Source: Streptomyces albogriseolus (lineage in GTDB: Bacteria > Actinomycetota > Actinomycetes > Streptomycetales > Streptomycetaceae). Taken from it: 64,000 bases of DNA. Shown here one piece after another: positions 53,411 through 62,415 of the stretch; position 1 is the first letter of the stretch, and each line of letters begins with the position of its first letter. The notes below the pieces were generated by a model. It worked only from the letters and a program-made list of their open reading frames with translations, searched no databases and was not told where the DNA came from. The stretch covers positions 274,099 through 338,098 of the forward strand of contig BMVA01000008.1 in assembly GCA_014650475.1 (NCBI GenBank). The letters run 5' to 3'. The position numbers and the translations under genes are program-made.

Positions 53411-53694
53411 GTGTCGTGCGCCTTTCTCCATGCCGACCCGGGCCGGTACGTCGGCCGCGGATCGGGTCTCGATCCCCCCGGACTGATGGAGCTGAGCGGA
53501 CGCGCGGGCCCGCTCGTGCCTGGCCGGCGGTGACCGGCTCGGTGGCGCACCCGGCCGAACGTTCGGGTGGCGTTCGCCGGGCGGTCGTGAAGGTCTATCA
53601 CGGCCGCGGGAGTGGTCACCCGTGTCCCGTGTGACGCGCCGCACAGGAAAAGGGGGACAAACGCGACCCGGAGACGGAAAGGCGATGCCGCGTT

Positions 53695-53736
53695 TGACGG
53701 AACCGTTATGCGGATTTGAGACACCGTTGAGCGAAC
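53695..53736 (-). promoter_or_regulatory. Shared 42-bp element, copy upstream of the amino-acid permease
   Basis: In plus orientation: TGAC, 5 bases, CGTTATGCGGATTTGAG, 7 bases, TGAGCGAAC. The same blocks with the same spacing recur at 55651-55692. The distance to the start codon is 285 bases. The 416-base gap 53411-53826 otherwise shows no gene; the rest of the leader shows no further similarity to the other copy. Confidence 0.65.
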
Positions 53737-53772
53737 ACCCGTACACAAGTTGCAGGTTGGACTGAAAACGGA

Positions 53773-53813
53773 AGAGGCCCGTCCGAACCGGCACGCGGTA
53801 CGGACGGGCCTCT
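53773..53813 (-). terminator. Terminator after the alanine symporter gene
   Basis: AGAGGCCCGTCCG (53773-53785) and CGGACGGGCCTCT (53801-53813) are exact complements. Confidence 0.88.
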
Positions 53814-53826
53814 GGGGCCGGGGCGC

Positions 53827-55365
53827 TCAGAGCGCGTTGACCTGCTCCGGCTCCCCGGCACCGGCGTCCGGCTCCACCGCGCCCGAGCGGCGGTCGCGGA
53901 CGTAGGCGAGGAAGGAGTCCAGCTCGCGCTTGACCACCGGGGCCAGCAGATAGAGGCCGATGATGTTGAACACCGACAGCAGGAACAGCGCCGAGTCGGC
54001 CAGGCTGATCAGCGAGTCGAGGGAGAGCAGCGAGCCCGCGACCACGAAGACGCTCCACACCAGCTTGAAGACGGTCTCGCTGGTCTTGCTGCGGCCGAAG
54101 AGGTACGCCCACGCCTTCAGGCCGTAGTAGCCCCAGGTGAGGATCGTGGAGAAGGCGAACAGCAGCACCGCGACGGTCAGCAGGTTCGGGAACCAGGGCA
54201 GCACGGTCGCGAAGGCGTCGGAGGTGATGGTGACACCGCCGATGCTCTCGCCCTGGCGGGCCGCGTCCCAGCTGGCCGGGGCGGCGATGACGATGGTCAG
54301 CGCGGTCATGGTGCAGATGACGACCGTGTCGATGAACGGCTCCAGCAGGGCGACCAGACCCTCGCTCGCGGGGTGCTTGGTCTTCACCGCGGAGTGGGCG
54401 ATGGGCGCGGAGCCCAGACCGGCCTCGTTGGAGAAGGCGGCGCGCTGGAAACCGACGATCAGGGCGCCGATGACACCGCCCGCGACGCCTTCGGCCTCGA
54501 AGGCGCCCTGGAAGATGTTGCCGATGGCGTCGGGCACGGCGGTGACGTTGGTCAGGATGACGATCAGACACGCCACGACGTACATGATCGCCATGGCCGG
54601 GACCAGGCGGCTGGTGACCGAGGCGATGGAGCGGATGCCGCCGAGCAGCACCAGACCCACGAGGGCGGCGACCACCAGACCGAACAGCACGGCGCCCGCG
54701 GAGGACGCCAGGAAGCCGTCCTCGCCGCCGAAGGTCGAGGAGATCTGTGCGTAGCTCTGGTTGGTCTGGAAGAGGTTGCCGCCGAACAGACCGAAGAACA
54801 GGATCATCACGGAGGCGAGGACCGCGAGCACCTTGCCGAGCTTGGCGCCGCCGCGGCCGAAGCGTTCGGCGAGGCCCTTGGGCAGATAGTGCATCGGACC
54901 GCCGGAGACGGTGCCGTCCGGGTGCTCCTCGCGGTACTTCACGCCGAGGGTGACCTCGACGAACTTGGTGGCCATGCCGAGCAGGCCGCAGAGGATCATC
55001 CAGAAGGTGGCGCCGGGACCGCCGATGGAGACGGCGACGGCCACACCGGCGATGTTGCCCAGGCCGACGGTGCCGGAGACGGCGGCGGTCAGCGCCTGGA
55101 AGTGGCTGACCTCGCCGGGCGAGCCCTGCTCGTCGTAGCGGCCGCGCACGACGTCGAAGGCGAGCTTGAGCTTGCGGGCCTGGACGAGCCCGAACCAGGC
55201 CGTGAAGACCAGGCCGGCGATCACCAGCCAGGCGACGATCAGCGGGAGGTCGGTCCCGGCGACGGGGACCGTGTAGAAGACGATGTCGCCGATCGTGGTG
55301 GCGACAGGGTCGAAGAAGTCGCTGACGGCGTCGTCGATGGTCGTGGTGATGGAGTCGAGTGACAT
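53827..55365 (-). CDS. Alanine/glycine:cation symporter (AGCS/AlsT family)
   Basis: 512 residues, ATG at 55365 with GAGGAAG upstream. About 11 membrane helices. AGCS signatures: GTVGLGNIAGVAVAVSIGGPGATFWMILCG, KFVEVTLGVKYRE, SGGPMHYL, FSNEAGLGSAPIAHSAVKTKHPASEG, and GYYGLKAWAYLFG. It imports alanine or glycine with sodium. Transcribed toward the amino-acid permease but with its own terminator, so the two are separate units under a common upstream element. Confidence 0.94.
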   Translation of the reverse strand: MSLDSITTTIDDAVSDFFDPVATTIGDIVFYTVPVAGTDLPLIVAWLVIAGLVFTAWFGLVQARKLKLAFDVVRGRYDEQGSPGEVSHFQALTAAVSGTVGLGNIAGVAVAVSIGGPGATFWMILCGLLGMATKFVEVTLGVKYREEHPDGTVSGGPMHYLPKGLAERFGRGGAKLGKVLAVLASVMILFFGLFGGNLFQTNQSYAQISSTFGGEDGFLASSAGAVLFGLVVAALVGLVLLGGIRSIASVTSRLVPAMAIMYVVACLIVILTNVTAVPDAIGNIFQGAFEAEGVAGGVIGALIVGFQRAAFSNEAGLGSAPIAHSAVKTKHPASEGLVALLEPFIDTVVICTMTALTIVIAAPASWDAARQGESIGGVTITSDAFATVLPWFPNLLTVAVLLFAFSTILTWGYYGLKAWAYLFGRSKTSETVFKLVWSVFVVAGSLLSLDSLISLADSALFLLSVFNIIGLYLLAPVVKRELDSFLAYVRDRRSGAVEPDAGAGEPEQVNAL

Positions 55366-55650
55366 CGAACTTCCTCAGGTGGGGCGGGGACGTTCTGGCG
55401 GTGTGAGGAGTCGGGGACGTCTCGGGCAGTGCCCGCGTCCCGGTCCGGCGACGGCGGTAGGGGGGCGCCCCCGGGGGGAAGGGGCCGCGTCCGTGTCGGG
55501 CAGGCGTACACACCGGCGGATCACCGGCTTCGTCGCTCGTCACCGCGAGGGCGGCGCGAACGGGTTGCCGATTCTTACCACGCCCTTACCTTCGGTCGAG
55601 TGGCCCAGATCACAAAGAACCACCCCTGCGGCACGAATGCGCAGGGGCGG

Positions 55651-55692
55651 TGACACGATCGTTATCCGGACTTGAGGTTCTTCTGAGCGAAC
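55651..55692 (-). promoter_or_regulatory. Shared 42-bp element, copy upstream of the alanine symporter
   Basis: TGAC, 5 bases, CGTTATCCGGACTTGAG, 7 bases, TGAGCGAAC; 286 bases before the symporter start. The rest of 55366-55728 shows no coding frame. Confidence 0.65.
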
Positions 55693-55728
55693 GCGTCGCG
55701 GTACTTTCCGGTCGGATTCGGGCGTTCT

Positions 55729-56334
55729 CTACGGCGTCAGCGTCGAGACCAGCGTCTCCTGGAGGCCGCCCAGCCAGAGGTAGGCCATCACCATCGGCTT
55801 GCGCGGGTCCTCGTCCGGGAGGTGGAACAGGACGTCACTGTCGTCCTCGTCGGTGATCTCCAGCCGGGCGCCGATCGCCAGGCGCAGGTCGTTCAGCGCG
55901 CCGAGCCAGCGCACGGACTCCTCCGGCGTCAGCCGGAGCACCGCCTCATCCTCGCCGGCCGCGGCCCTGAGCGCGTCCAGGGAGCGGATCACCGCGAGCG
56001 CGTTCTCCCGCTTGCCGGCCCGCAGGTCGTTCTCCGTGTAGCGGCGGAACTCGGCGGAGTGCGCCCGCTGCTCCTCGGCCTCCTCGGCCCGCGGGGCGCC
56101 CTCCGGGTCGACGTAGGCGTCCGGGAAGAGGCGGCGCAGCACCGGGTCGGAGGGCGGCTCGCTGGGGCCGTCGGCGAAGAGCTCCGCGAGCGGGTCGCCG
56201 CCGGACTCCTCGGCCGGGCCGGGGCCGATGATCTCCATCAGCTGCACGGCGAGCGAGCGGATGATGGAGATCTCGACGTCGTCGAGGGCGACGGCCGCGC
56301 CGCCGCCGGGGAGCGGTTCGAAGTGTCCTGGCAT
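55729..56334 (-). CDS. DUF2017 protein
   Basis: 201 residues from the ATG at 56334, where family similarity begins (MPGHFEPLPGGGAAVALDD). An ATG at 56394, 8 bases past the clpS stop with GGAAG in front, would add 20 residues and could be the real start. Helical and acidic; blocks IIRSLAVQLMEIIGPGP, FRRYTENDLRAGK and VRWLGALNDLRLAIGARLEI. It follows clpS in nearly all actinobacteria, so a role in ClpS/ClpP-dependent turnover is inferred only from context. Confidence 0.88.
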   Translation of the reverse strand: MPGHFEPLPGGGAAVALDDVEISIIRSLAVQLMEIIGPGPAEESGGDPLAELFADGPSEPPSDPVLRRLFPDAYVDPEGAPRAEEAEEQRAHSAEFRRYTENDLRAGKRENALAVIRSLDALRAAAGEDEAVLRLTPEESVRWLGALNDLRLAIGARLEITDEDDSDVLFHLPDEDPRKPMVMAYLWLGGLQETLVSTLTP

Positions 56335-56402
56335 AAGGGCGATTCGCTGCTTCCGGTCCTGCGGGCGGGTTCGGGCCACGTCCGGTGCGGTCATGTCCGG
56401 CT

Positions 56403-56720
56403 TCACTTCCGGTCGTGCTGGAGGGTGGCCCACAGGCCGTAGCCGTGCATGGCCTGGACGTCGCGCTCCATCTCCTCGCGGGTGCCGCTGGAGACGACGG
56501 CCCGGCCCTTGTGGTGGACGTCGAGCATGAGCTTGGTGGCCTTGTCCTTGGAGTAGCCGAAGTACGTCTGGAAGACGTACGTCACATAGCTCATGAGGTT
56601 GACCGGGTCGTTGTGGACGATCGTGACCCACGGGACATCAGGCTCGGGTACGGCGAAGACCTCCTCCGCCGACTCGGTGCGTTCGATCTCCAGGGGTGCG
56701 GGTGACGTCACACAGCCCAT
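56403..56720 (-). CDS. clpS: ClpS adaptor protein
   Basis: 105 residues from the ATG at 56720. The ClpS core is present: [21 protein letters not shown] with the Asp-Pro of the N-degron pocket, [23 protein letters not shown], and [19 protein letters not shown]. It hands N-end-rule substrates to ClpC/ClpA-ClpP. The gene is followed closely by DUF2017, and divergent from pncB. Confidence 0.95.
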   Translation of the reverse strand: MGCVTSPAPLEIERTESAEEVFAVPEPDVPWVTIVHNDPVNLMSYVTYVFQTYFGYSKDKATKLMLDVHHKGRAVVSSGTREEMERDVQAMHGYGLWATLQHDRK

Positions 56721-56815
56721 GCTGCCACCGGAGGGGGGTGGTCGCACAAACCGGCCCGCTCACCGGGCCGCCGGAGTGTTCCGCGGAGCGCGCGGCGGCC
56801 ACCGCGAAACTAAAA

Positions 56816-56830
56816 TCGTCAGAGTGACGA
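56816..56830. promoter_or_regulatory. Palindrome upstream of pncB
   Basis: TCGTCA and TGACGA flank GAG to give a 15-bp perfect inverted repeat in an AT-rich patch, about 20 bases before the pncB start. Candidate operator for control of NAD salvage. Confidence 0.4.
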
Positions 56831-56851
56831 AATGGGGGTACCATCCTCGCC

Positions 56852-58198
56852 ATGGACACAGCGGACCTTGGGTTGCCGGTGACTGTGCCGTCGACGGCGC
56901 TCTTCACCGACCAGTACGAACTGACGATGCTGCAGGCGGCGCTGAAGGCCGGCACGGCCGGGCGGCACAGCGTGTTCGAGGTCTTCACCCGGCGGCTGCC
57001 GAACGGCCGCCGCTACGGCGTCGTGGCGGGCACCGGACGGGTGCTCGACGCGGTGGAGAACTTCCGCTTCGACGAGGGCGTGCTGCGCTTCCTGCGCGAG
57101 AAGGCCGTCGTCGACGAGGAGACCCTGGACTGGCTGGCCGGCTACCGCTTCTCCGGCGACATCTGGGGCTACCCGGAGGGCGAGGTCTACTTCCCCGGCT
57201 CGCCGGTCATGCGGGTGGAGGGCAGCTTCGCCGAGTGCGTGCTGCTGGAGACGGTGATCCTGTCGATCCTCAACCACGACTCGGCCATCGCCGCCGCGGC
57301 CTCCCGGATGTCGTCCGCGGCCGGCGGCCGGCCGCTGATCGAGATGGGCGCCCGGCGCACCCACGAACTGGCCGCCGTGGCCGCCTCCCGCGCCGCCTAC
57401 ATCGGCGGCTTCTCCTCCACCTCCGACCTGGCGGCCGGCTTCCGCTACAACATCCCCACCGTCGGCACCTCCGCGCACGCCTTCACCCTGCTGCACGACA
57501 CCGAGCGGGACGCCTTCCGGGCCCAGGTGGACTCCCTCGGCGCGGGCACCACACTGCTGGTGGACACCTACGACGTGGCCGAGGCGGTCCGCGCGGCCGT
57601 CGAGGTCGCCGGACCGGAGCTGGGAGCGGTGCGCATCGACTCCGGCGACCTGCTGCTGGTGGCGCACCGGGTGCGGCAGCAGCTCGACGAGCTGGGCGCC
57701 CGCGACACGAAGATCGTCGTGACCTCGGACCTGGACGAGTACGCCATCGCCTCGCTCGCCGCGGCGCCGGTGGACGCGTACGGGGTGGGCACCCAGCTGG
57801 TGACCGGCTCCGGGCACCCGACCGCCTCCATGGTCTACAAGCTGGTCGCCCGCGCGGAGTCCGCCGAGCCGGGGGCCCCGCTGACGGCGGTGGCGAAGAA
57901 GTCCACCGGCGGCAAGGCCTCCGTGGGCGGCCGCAAGTGGGCCGCCCGGCGGCTGGACGCCTACGGCGTCGCCGAGGCCGAGGTGATCGGCACCGGCGAG
58001 GTGCCGCCGGAGCTGGCCGAACGGCAGCTGCTGGTGCCGCTGGTGCGCGGCGGCGAGGTGGTCGCCCGCGAGCCGCTGGACGTGGTCCGTGACCGGCACG
58101 CCGCCGCCCGCGCCGGGCTCCCGCTGTCCGCGACACAGCTCTCGCGCGGGGAACCCGTCCTTCCGACGGAGTACGCGCACGGGCCGTCGGGTAGCTAA
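56852..58198 (+). CDS. pncB: Nicotinate phosphoribosyltransferase
   Basis: 448 residues, ATG at 56852. Family motifs: ALFTDQYELTMLQA, FEVFTRRLPNGRRYGVVAGTGRVLD, EMGARRTHELAAV, GTSAHAFTLLH and VRIDSGDL. It converts nicotinate and PRPP to nicotinate mononucleotide with ATP, in the Preiss-Handler branch of NAD salvage. It lies 65 bases upstream of the nicotinamidase gene, which supplies its substrate, so they likely share a transcript. Confidence 0.95.
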   Translation: MDTADLGLPVTVPSTALFTDQYELTMLQAALKAGTAGRHSVFEVFTRRLPNGRRYGVVAGTGRVLDAVENFRFDEGVLRFLREKAVVDEETLDWLAGYRFSGDIWGYPEGEVYFPGSPVMRVEGSFAECVLLETVILSILNHDSAIAAAASRMSSAAGGRPLIEMGARRTHELAAVAASRAAYIGGFSSTSDLAAGFRYNIPTVGTSAHAFTLLHDTERDAFRAQVDSLGAGTTLLVDTYDVAEAVRAAVEVAGPELGAVRIDSGDLLLVAHRVRQQLDELGARDTKIVVTSDLDEYAIASLAAAPVDAYGVGTQLVTGSGHPTASMVYKLVARAESAEPGAPLTAVAKKSTGGKASVGGRKWAARRLDAYGVAEAEVIGTGEVPPELAERQLLVPLVRGGEVVAREPLDVVRDRHAAARAGLPLSATQLSRGEPVLPTEYAHGPSGS

Positions 58199-58263
58199 AG
58201 GCAAGCCGACGGCGCTAGTCCCCGCCGAATCCATCCGTCCGCCAGAGCCGAAGGACACCGACC

Positions 58264-58851
58264 ATGCGCCGCGCACTGATCGTCGTAGACGTGCAGAACG
58301 ACTTCTGCGAGGGGGGCAGCCTCGCCGTCGCCGGCGGCGCCGACGTGGCCGCCGCCGTGACCGAGCTGATCGGGCAGGCCCCGGCCGGGTACCGGCACGT
58401 GGTCGCCACCCGGGACCACCACGTCGACCCCGGCGACCACTTCGCCGACCACCCCGACTTCCAGCGCTCCTGGCCCGCCCACTGCGTCGCCGGCACCGAG
58501 GGCGTCGGCTTCCACCCGAACTTCGCGCCCGCCGTGACCTCCGGGTCGGTCGACGCTGTCTTCGACAAGGGGGCGTACGCGGCGGCCTACAGCGGTTTCG
58601 AGGGCGCCGACGAGAACGGCACACCGCTCGCCGAGTGGCTGCGGGAGCGCGGGATCGACGAGGTGGACGTCGTGGGCATCGCCACCGACCACTGCGTACG
58701 GGCCACCGCGCTGGACGCCGCGCGGGAGGGCTTCCGCACCCAGGTGCTGCTCGACCTCACCGCGGGCGTGTCCCGGGAGACCACCGAGCGGGCGCTGGAG
58801 GAGATGCGGGAGGCCGGGGTGGAGCTGTCCGGCAAGCCGGTCGTGCGGTGA
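58264..58851 (+). CDS. pncA: Nicotinamidase (isochorismatase fold)
   Basis: 195 residues, ATG at 58264. The catalytic triad is visible: Asp9 in VVDVQNDFC, Lys102 in DKGAYAAAY, Cys144 in ATDHCVRATA. Metal ligands are in TRDHHVDP and a later His. It deamidates nicotinamide to nicotinate, feeding PncB upstream. It converges on a small hypothetical gene with 6 bases between stops. Confidence 0.94.
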   Translation: MRRALIVVDVQNDFCEGGSLAVAGGADVAAAVTELIGQAPAGYRHVVATRDHHVDPGDHFADHPDFQRSWPAHCVAGTEGVGFHPNFAPAVTSGSVDAVFDKGAYAAAYSGFEGADENGTPLAEWLRERGIDEVDVVGIATDHCVRATALDAAREGFRTQVLLDLTAGVSRETTERALEEMREAGVELSGKPVVR

Positions 58852-58857
58852 GCCGGG

Positions 58858-59187
58858 TCAGGCGGAGGCGGCCGGGCGTTTGATCAGCGCCCGGATCGGG
58901 TGCCAGAGCTCCAACGGGAGCAGTCCCCCGGCGGGCGCCGTGCGCCATATCAGGCCGTCGGGATGGTGCAGCACCGCCGTGATCTCGTCGGGCGTGGGCG
59001 GCGCGGTGTTCCCGCGCAGGTAGACGGCGCGCAGACCCAGGTTGCGCAGCCTGGTCAGGGCGCGCGCCCGGTTCTGGGCGTGGACCAGCACCCGCACCCC
59101 GGCCGGTGCGTCGGCGGCGGGGCTGGGCAGGTTCAGCGCCACCACCACCGTGCCGTTCGGCAGCTTGCAGAAGCCTCCTGCGGCCAT
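58858..59187 (-). CDS. Hypothetical protein, 109 aa
   Basis: ATG at 59187 with GGGGG upstream. One-domain, basic, no membrane helix; begins MAAGGFCKLPNGTVVVALNLP and contains LVHAQNRARALTRLRNLGLRAVYLRGN and a WHPIRALIKRP end. Codon bias supports it. No family recognised; looks like a small alpha/beta or ferredoxin-like fold. Expressed away from pncA. Confidence 0.7.
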   Translation of the reverse strand: MAAGGFCKLPNGTVVVALNLPSPAADAPAGVRVLVHAQNRARALTRLRNLGLRAVYLRGNTAPPTPDEITAVLHHPDGLIWRTAPAGGLLPLELWHPIRALIKRPAASA

Positions 59188-59248
59188 GCGGTCATACCCC
59201 CGTGTCAGCGGATGTCAATAAGCGAGTCACAGGAGGCACCTAAACACG

Positions 59249-59284
59249 GATCGGCGGTGACCCGCCAGGGGGTCACCGCCGATC
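59249..59284 (-). terminator. Terminator after the M6 metalloprotease gene
   Basis: GATCGGCGGTGACC (59249-59262) and GGTCACCGCCGATC (59271-59284) are exact complements. Confidence 0.9.
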
Positions 59285-59309
59285 ATGCTCTGACCTGCGA
59301 GAACGCTAT

Positions 59310-61664
59310 TTACCGGCCCGCAGGGCCCACCTCGAGCTCGATCGTGGAGCCGTCCTTGGCTTCCTTCTTGATCTTGATCTTGGTGTTGGTGTCAGTGACC
59401 TGGACGCTGCCGGTCGGGTTCGCCGGGTCCCAGTAGGTGTTGGTGCGGTCGTTGAAGACCGGCACACCCTTCGAGGACGGGATGTACGTGGCGACGTCCG
59501 CCTTGTGCAGCGTGATGGCGTCGGTGCGGAACGTGCTGAACGTGGCGTCGTAGGTCTGGATGCGGTTGCGCATCAGGGTGCCGTCGGACCACTTCAGCGC
59601 GGTCGGGTGGGAGTCGATCGGGAGGATCAGACCCGCGCCCGGGTGCACGCTGGTGTTGTTGTCCAGCTGGGAGGTGTCCCACTTCCAGATCAGCAGGCCG
59701 TTCTGGTAGGCGTAGTGCTCCACCCAGTCCGGACGGCTGTTCGCGAAGCCGAAGTTGTACGGGCCGACCTTGAGCGTCTTGTCGTACGACACGTACTGCC
59801 GGTTCTCGGCGATGTAGTACTGCTCGTAGTCGTTGGTGAACGACGCGCCGATGCGGGAGAAGCCCTTCGCCGTCCAGGCGGCGTCGGCCGTCTCGGCGTT
59901 GTCCGTGAACAGCGCGGTGCCGTCCGCCGTCACCGTGATCGCGTCGGCCGTGAAGCCCTTCAGGGCGACACCGCCGTCGGTCTGGTAGCGGAAGCGCAGG
60001 TCGATCTTCTGGCCCGCGTAGGCGTCCAGCGGGTACACCAGCTTCTTGTGGCCGTCGACAGTGCCGTGCAGGGCCGGCTTGTCGCTGCCGTCCCGCGGGA
60101 TCGGCTGACCGTCCACCGTGCCGTCCAGGGCGGTCCAGTTGGCGCCGCCGTCGGTGGACACCTCGGTGTAGAGGAAGTCGTAGTCGGACTCGATCTCGTA
60201 CCAGCCGTCCAGGGACAGCTCGGCCGACGACCTGCCGGTGAGGTCGACGCTGCGGGTGAGGGTGTTCCGCAGGTCGTCACCGCTGCCGCTCCACCACTGG
60301 GTGCTGCCCTCGGCCGGAGTGACGACCTCGGTGGTGACGGCCTTCTTCGGGAGCTGGACGACCAGCGCCTGCTTGTGCTTGGTGTTGTACTCGGCGACGC
60401 CCAGCTTGTGCCAGGAGTTGACGCCGGCCTTGGCGGTGTCGTAGTTCAGCCAGCCGAGCTGGAGCTTGTCCCAGGCGGTCATGTCGCCGGGCAGGTTGCC
60501 GATCTCGTTCTTGCCGGTGCCCAGCCAGGAACCGGAGGACATCAGCGTCCAGAAGCCGGTGGCGTTCTCGCCGCCCTGGGTGTCGTAGAGGTCCGGCAGG
60601 CCGAGGTCGTGGCCGTACTCGTGGGCGAAGACGCCGAGTCCGCCGTTCTCGGGCTGGATGGTGTAGTCGCCGACCCAGATCCCGGTGTTGCCGATCTGCG
60701 TGCCGCCGAGCTTGTTGTTCTCGGGGCCGGTGGCGCCGGCGTCGGTGCCGAAGGCGTACCAGCGGTGGGCCCAGATCGCGTCCTCGCCCTGGGCGCCGCC
60801 GCCGGCGGACTCGTCCTCACCGGCGTGCACGATCTGGAAGTGGTCGATGTAACCGTCGGACTCGTTGAAGTCGCCGTCGCCGTCGAAGTCGTAGCGGTCC
60901 CACAGGTCGTACTGGGAGAGCTGCGCCTTGATCTGGGCGTCGGTCCGTCCCGCGGCCTTCTGCTGCTCGGCCCAGGCGGTGACGCCGTCCTGCACCGCGT
61001 ACCAGGCGCAGTTGTCGGGCACGCACTTGTTGGAGCCGTAGCGGGCCTCGTTGTAGGGCACCTTGACCCAGTCGGAGACCTCGCCGTCCACGGAGTAGCG
61101 GCCCGAGGACTGCTTCTCGAAGTAGGTCTTGACCGAGTCGACGCCCTTGCCGGACCCGAAGTACAGGTCCTCGAAGTGCTGCTGGTCGTAGTCCTCCTGC
61201 CAGGCCGTGGAGTTGTCCACCTCACGGTCCGGCTCGGCGATCTGGTTGTGCAGGGGTCCCGGGGTGCCGCCGTAACGGCTGTCGATCTTGTCGCCGAACT
61301 CCACCAGGATGGTGAAGATCTTGTCGGTCTTCTCCCGGCCGAGCTCGACGTACTTGCTGTCGCCCTTCTTGCTCTTGAGCTGGACGACCTTCGAACCGTC
61401 GCGGTTCTTGACCGACGTCCTGCCGGACAGCACCTGGTTGAGTGCCTCCTCGCGCTGGGCCGCCTGCGTCTTGGAGAGCGGGCCCTCGAGGTCGTGGTCG
61501 ACGTGGTTCTTCGACGCCGGGTCGTGCCGGTCCACGGCGCTGGGACGGTCGGCCGGGTCGGCCGAGTCCGCCTGCGCCACGGTGAACGCAGAGCAGGTGG
61601 CGGTGGCCGCCGCAAGGGCCACGCCTATCGCGGCCGCTCTGAACGTCCAGGGTCTACTGGTCAC
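59310..61664 (-). CDS. Secreted M6-family (immune inhibitor A) metalloprotease
   Basis: 784 residues from GTG 61664, which has GGGAGGGGAT upstream; the longer frame lacks a site. Signal peptide to about residue 32, propeptide with many charged residues to about 110, then the M6 domain with zinc site HEYGH (348-352) followed by DLGLPDLY. A calcium-loop-like DFDGDGDFNESDG is at 259-271. The C-terminal half carries beta-sandwich/MAM-like domains (WWSGSGDDLRNTLTRSVDL, FRYQTDGGVALKGF). Extracellular proteolysis of host or environmental proteins is the family role. A large upstream palindrome suggests specific regulation. Confidence 0.93.
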   Translation of the reverse strand: MTSRPWTFRAAAIGVALAAATATCSAFTVAQADSADPADRPSAVDRHDPASKNHVDHDLEGPLSKTQAAQREEALNQVLSGRTSVKNRDGSKVVQLKSKKGDSKYVELGREKTDKIFTILVEFGDKIDSRYGGTPGPLHNQIAEPDREVDNSTAWQEDYDQQHFEDLYFGSGKGVDSVKTYFEKQSSGRYSVDGEVSDWVKVPYNEARYGSNKCVPDNCAWYAVQDGVTAWAEQQKAAGRTDAQIKAQLSQYDLWDRYDFDGDGDFNESDGYIDHFQIVHAGEDESAGGGAQGEDAIWAHRWYAFGTDAGATGPENNKLGGTQIGNTGIWVGDYTIQPENGGLGVFAHEYGHDLGLPDLYDTQGGENATGFWTLMSSGSWLGTGKNEIGNLPGDMTAWDKLQLGWLNYDTAKAGVNSWHKLGVAEYNTKHKQALVVQLPKKAVTTEVVTPAEGSTQWWSGSGDDLRNTLTRSVDLTGRSSAELSLDGWYEIESDYDFLYTEVSTDGGANWTALDGTVDGQPIPRDGSDKPALHGTVDGHKKLVYPLDAYAGQKIDLRFRYQTDGGVALKGFTADAITVTADGTALFTDNAETADAAWTAKGFSRIGASFTNDYEQYYIAENRQYVSYDKTLKVGPYNFGFANSRPDWVEHYAYQNGLLIWKWDTSQLDNNTSVHPGAGLILPIDSHPTALKWSDGTLMRNRIQTYDATFSTFRTDAITLHKADVATYIPSSKGVPVFNDRTNTYWDPANPTGSVQVTDTNTKIKIKKEAKDGSTIELEVGPAGR

Positions 61665-61747
61665 TTGAGATCCCCTCCCGCGTGCCTGCGCGCGGCCGAA
61701 GGAGGTTCCGTCTGTGGAAGGTCCCGCGCGCACGTGATCAACGCGTG

Positions 61748-61771
61748 TAGTCAAGTGACGTCATTTGACTA
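61748..61771 (-). promoter_or_regulatory. 24-bp palindrome upstream of the M6 protease gene
   Basis: TAGTCAAGTGAC (61748-61759) and GTCATTTGACTA (61760-61771) are mirror halves with a single mismatched pair. It lies about 84 bases before the GTG start. Further TTGACTTGAAC-like half-sites follow near 61796-61806. The region 61772-62054 otherwise shows no gene. Confidence 0.6.
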
Positions 61772-62054
61772 GAGGTTCGTCAGAAAAAACAGACCTTGAC
61801 TTGAACAGATCAAACACGTTATGCGGAGCGGCGTTTCGCATTGCGGACAGTTCCGTGCGAAACCCCGACGGGCGCGTCTCCGCGGCCCCGTGTGGGGCGC
61901 CATGAATCCGTGCGCCCCCTGTGCACCGGCCCTGTAGGTCAGGTCACGCTTACCGTCCGTTCCCCTCGGGCACGCTCGCGGTTAGAGTCGCTTGGCGGAA
62001 CGCCCTTGAGCCGGTGGAAAGCCAGGCCGACAGCCCCCGACTTCCGAGGACACG

Positions 62055-62345
62055 ATGGCCATGCCCCGTCCGACTGTCGCTCAGTTCGCCTACGGCTCGT
62101 GCGCCGTGATCCTGTCGACCCTCGCGTTGCTTCTGCTGTCCGGGACGAGTTCCGGCGCGGGCGTCGCGGCGGTGGCCGTCGTGGCGCTCGCCCTGGGACT
62201 CGTGGTGGCCGTGCGCGTACCGGGCCCCCGGTCCCGGCGCCCCGCCGTGACCCGGCCCGCGACGCCGCTCCCGGTGCGGGCCACGGTGCCGTCCCCGTCC
62301 CGGGAGCAGGTCCGCGAACCGGTCCACGAGCGGGCGGCGTCCTGA
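62055..62345 (+). CDS. Small two-helix membrane protein
   Basis: 96 residues; ATG at 62055, or the ATG at 62061, which is better spaced from GAGGA. Two hydrophobic helices (FAYGSCAVILSTLALLLLSG and GAGVAAVAVVALALGLVVAV) are followed by a Pro/Arg-rich C-terminal tail. No family recognised. Confidence 0.65.
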   Translation: MAMPRPTVAQFAYGSCAVILSTLALLLLSGTSSGAGVAAVAVVALALGLVVAVRVPGPRSRRPAVTRPATPLPVRATVPSPSREQVREPVHERAAS

Positions 62346-62415
62346 CGCTCCCTCCGTCCCCGTGAGACGCTCCCGGCCGCCCGGCCGGGGTGGCCCGCGG
62401 TGCGGCGGCCGGGCC

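Noticed and set aside
51992-55543. Single 1183-residue frame spanning permease and symporter region
   Set aside because: The upstream two-thirds is antisense-frame or shifted reading of the symporter and intergenic DNA; the real permease starts at 53410 and a terminator lies between the genes.
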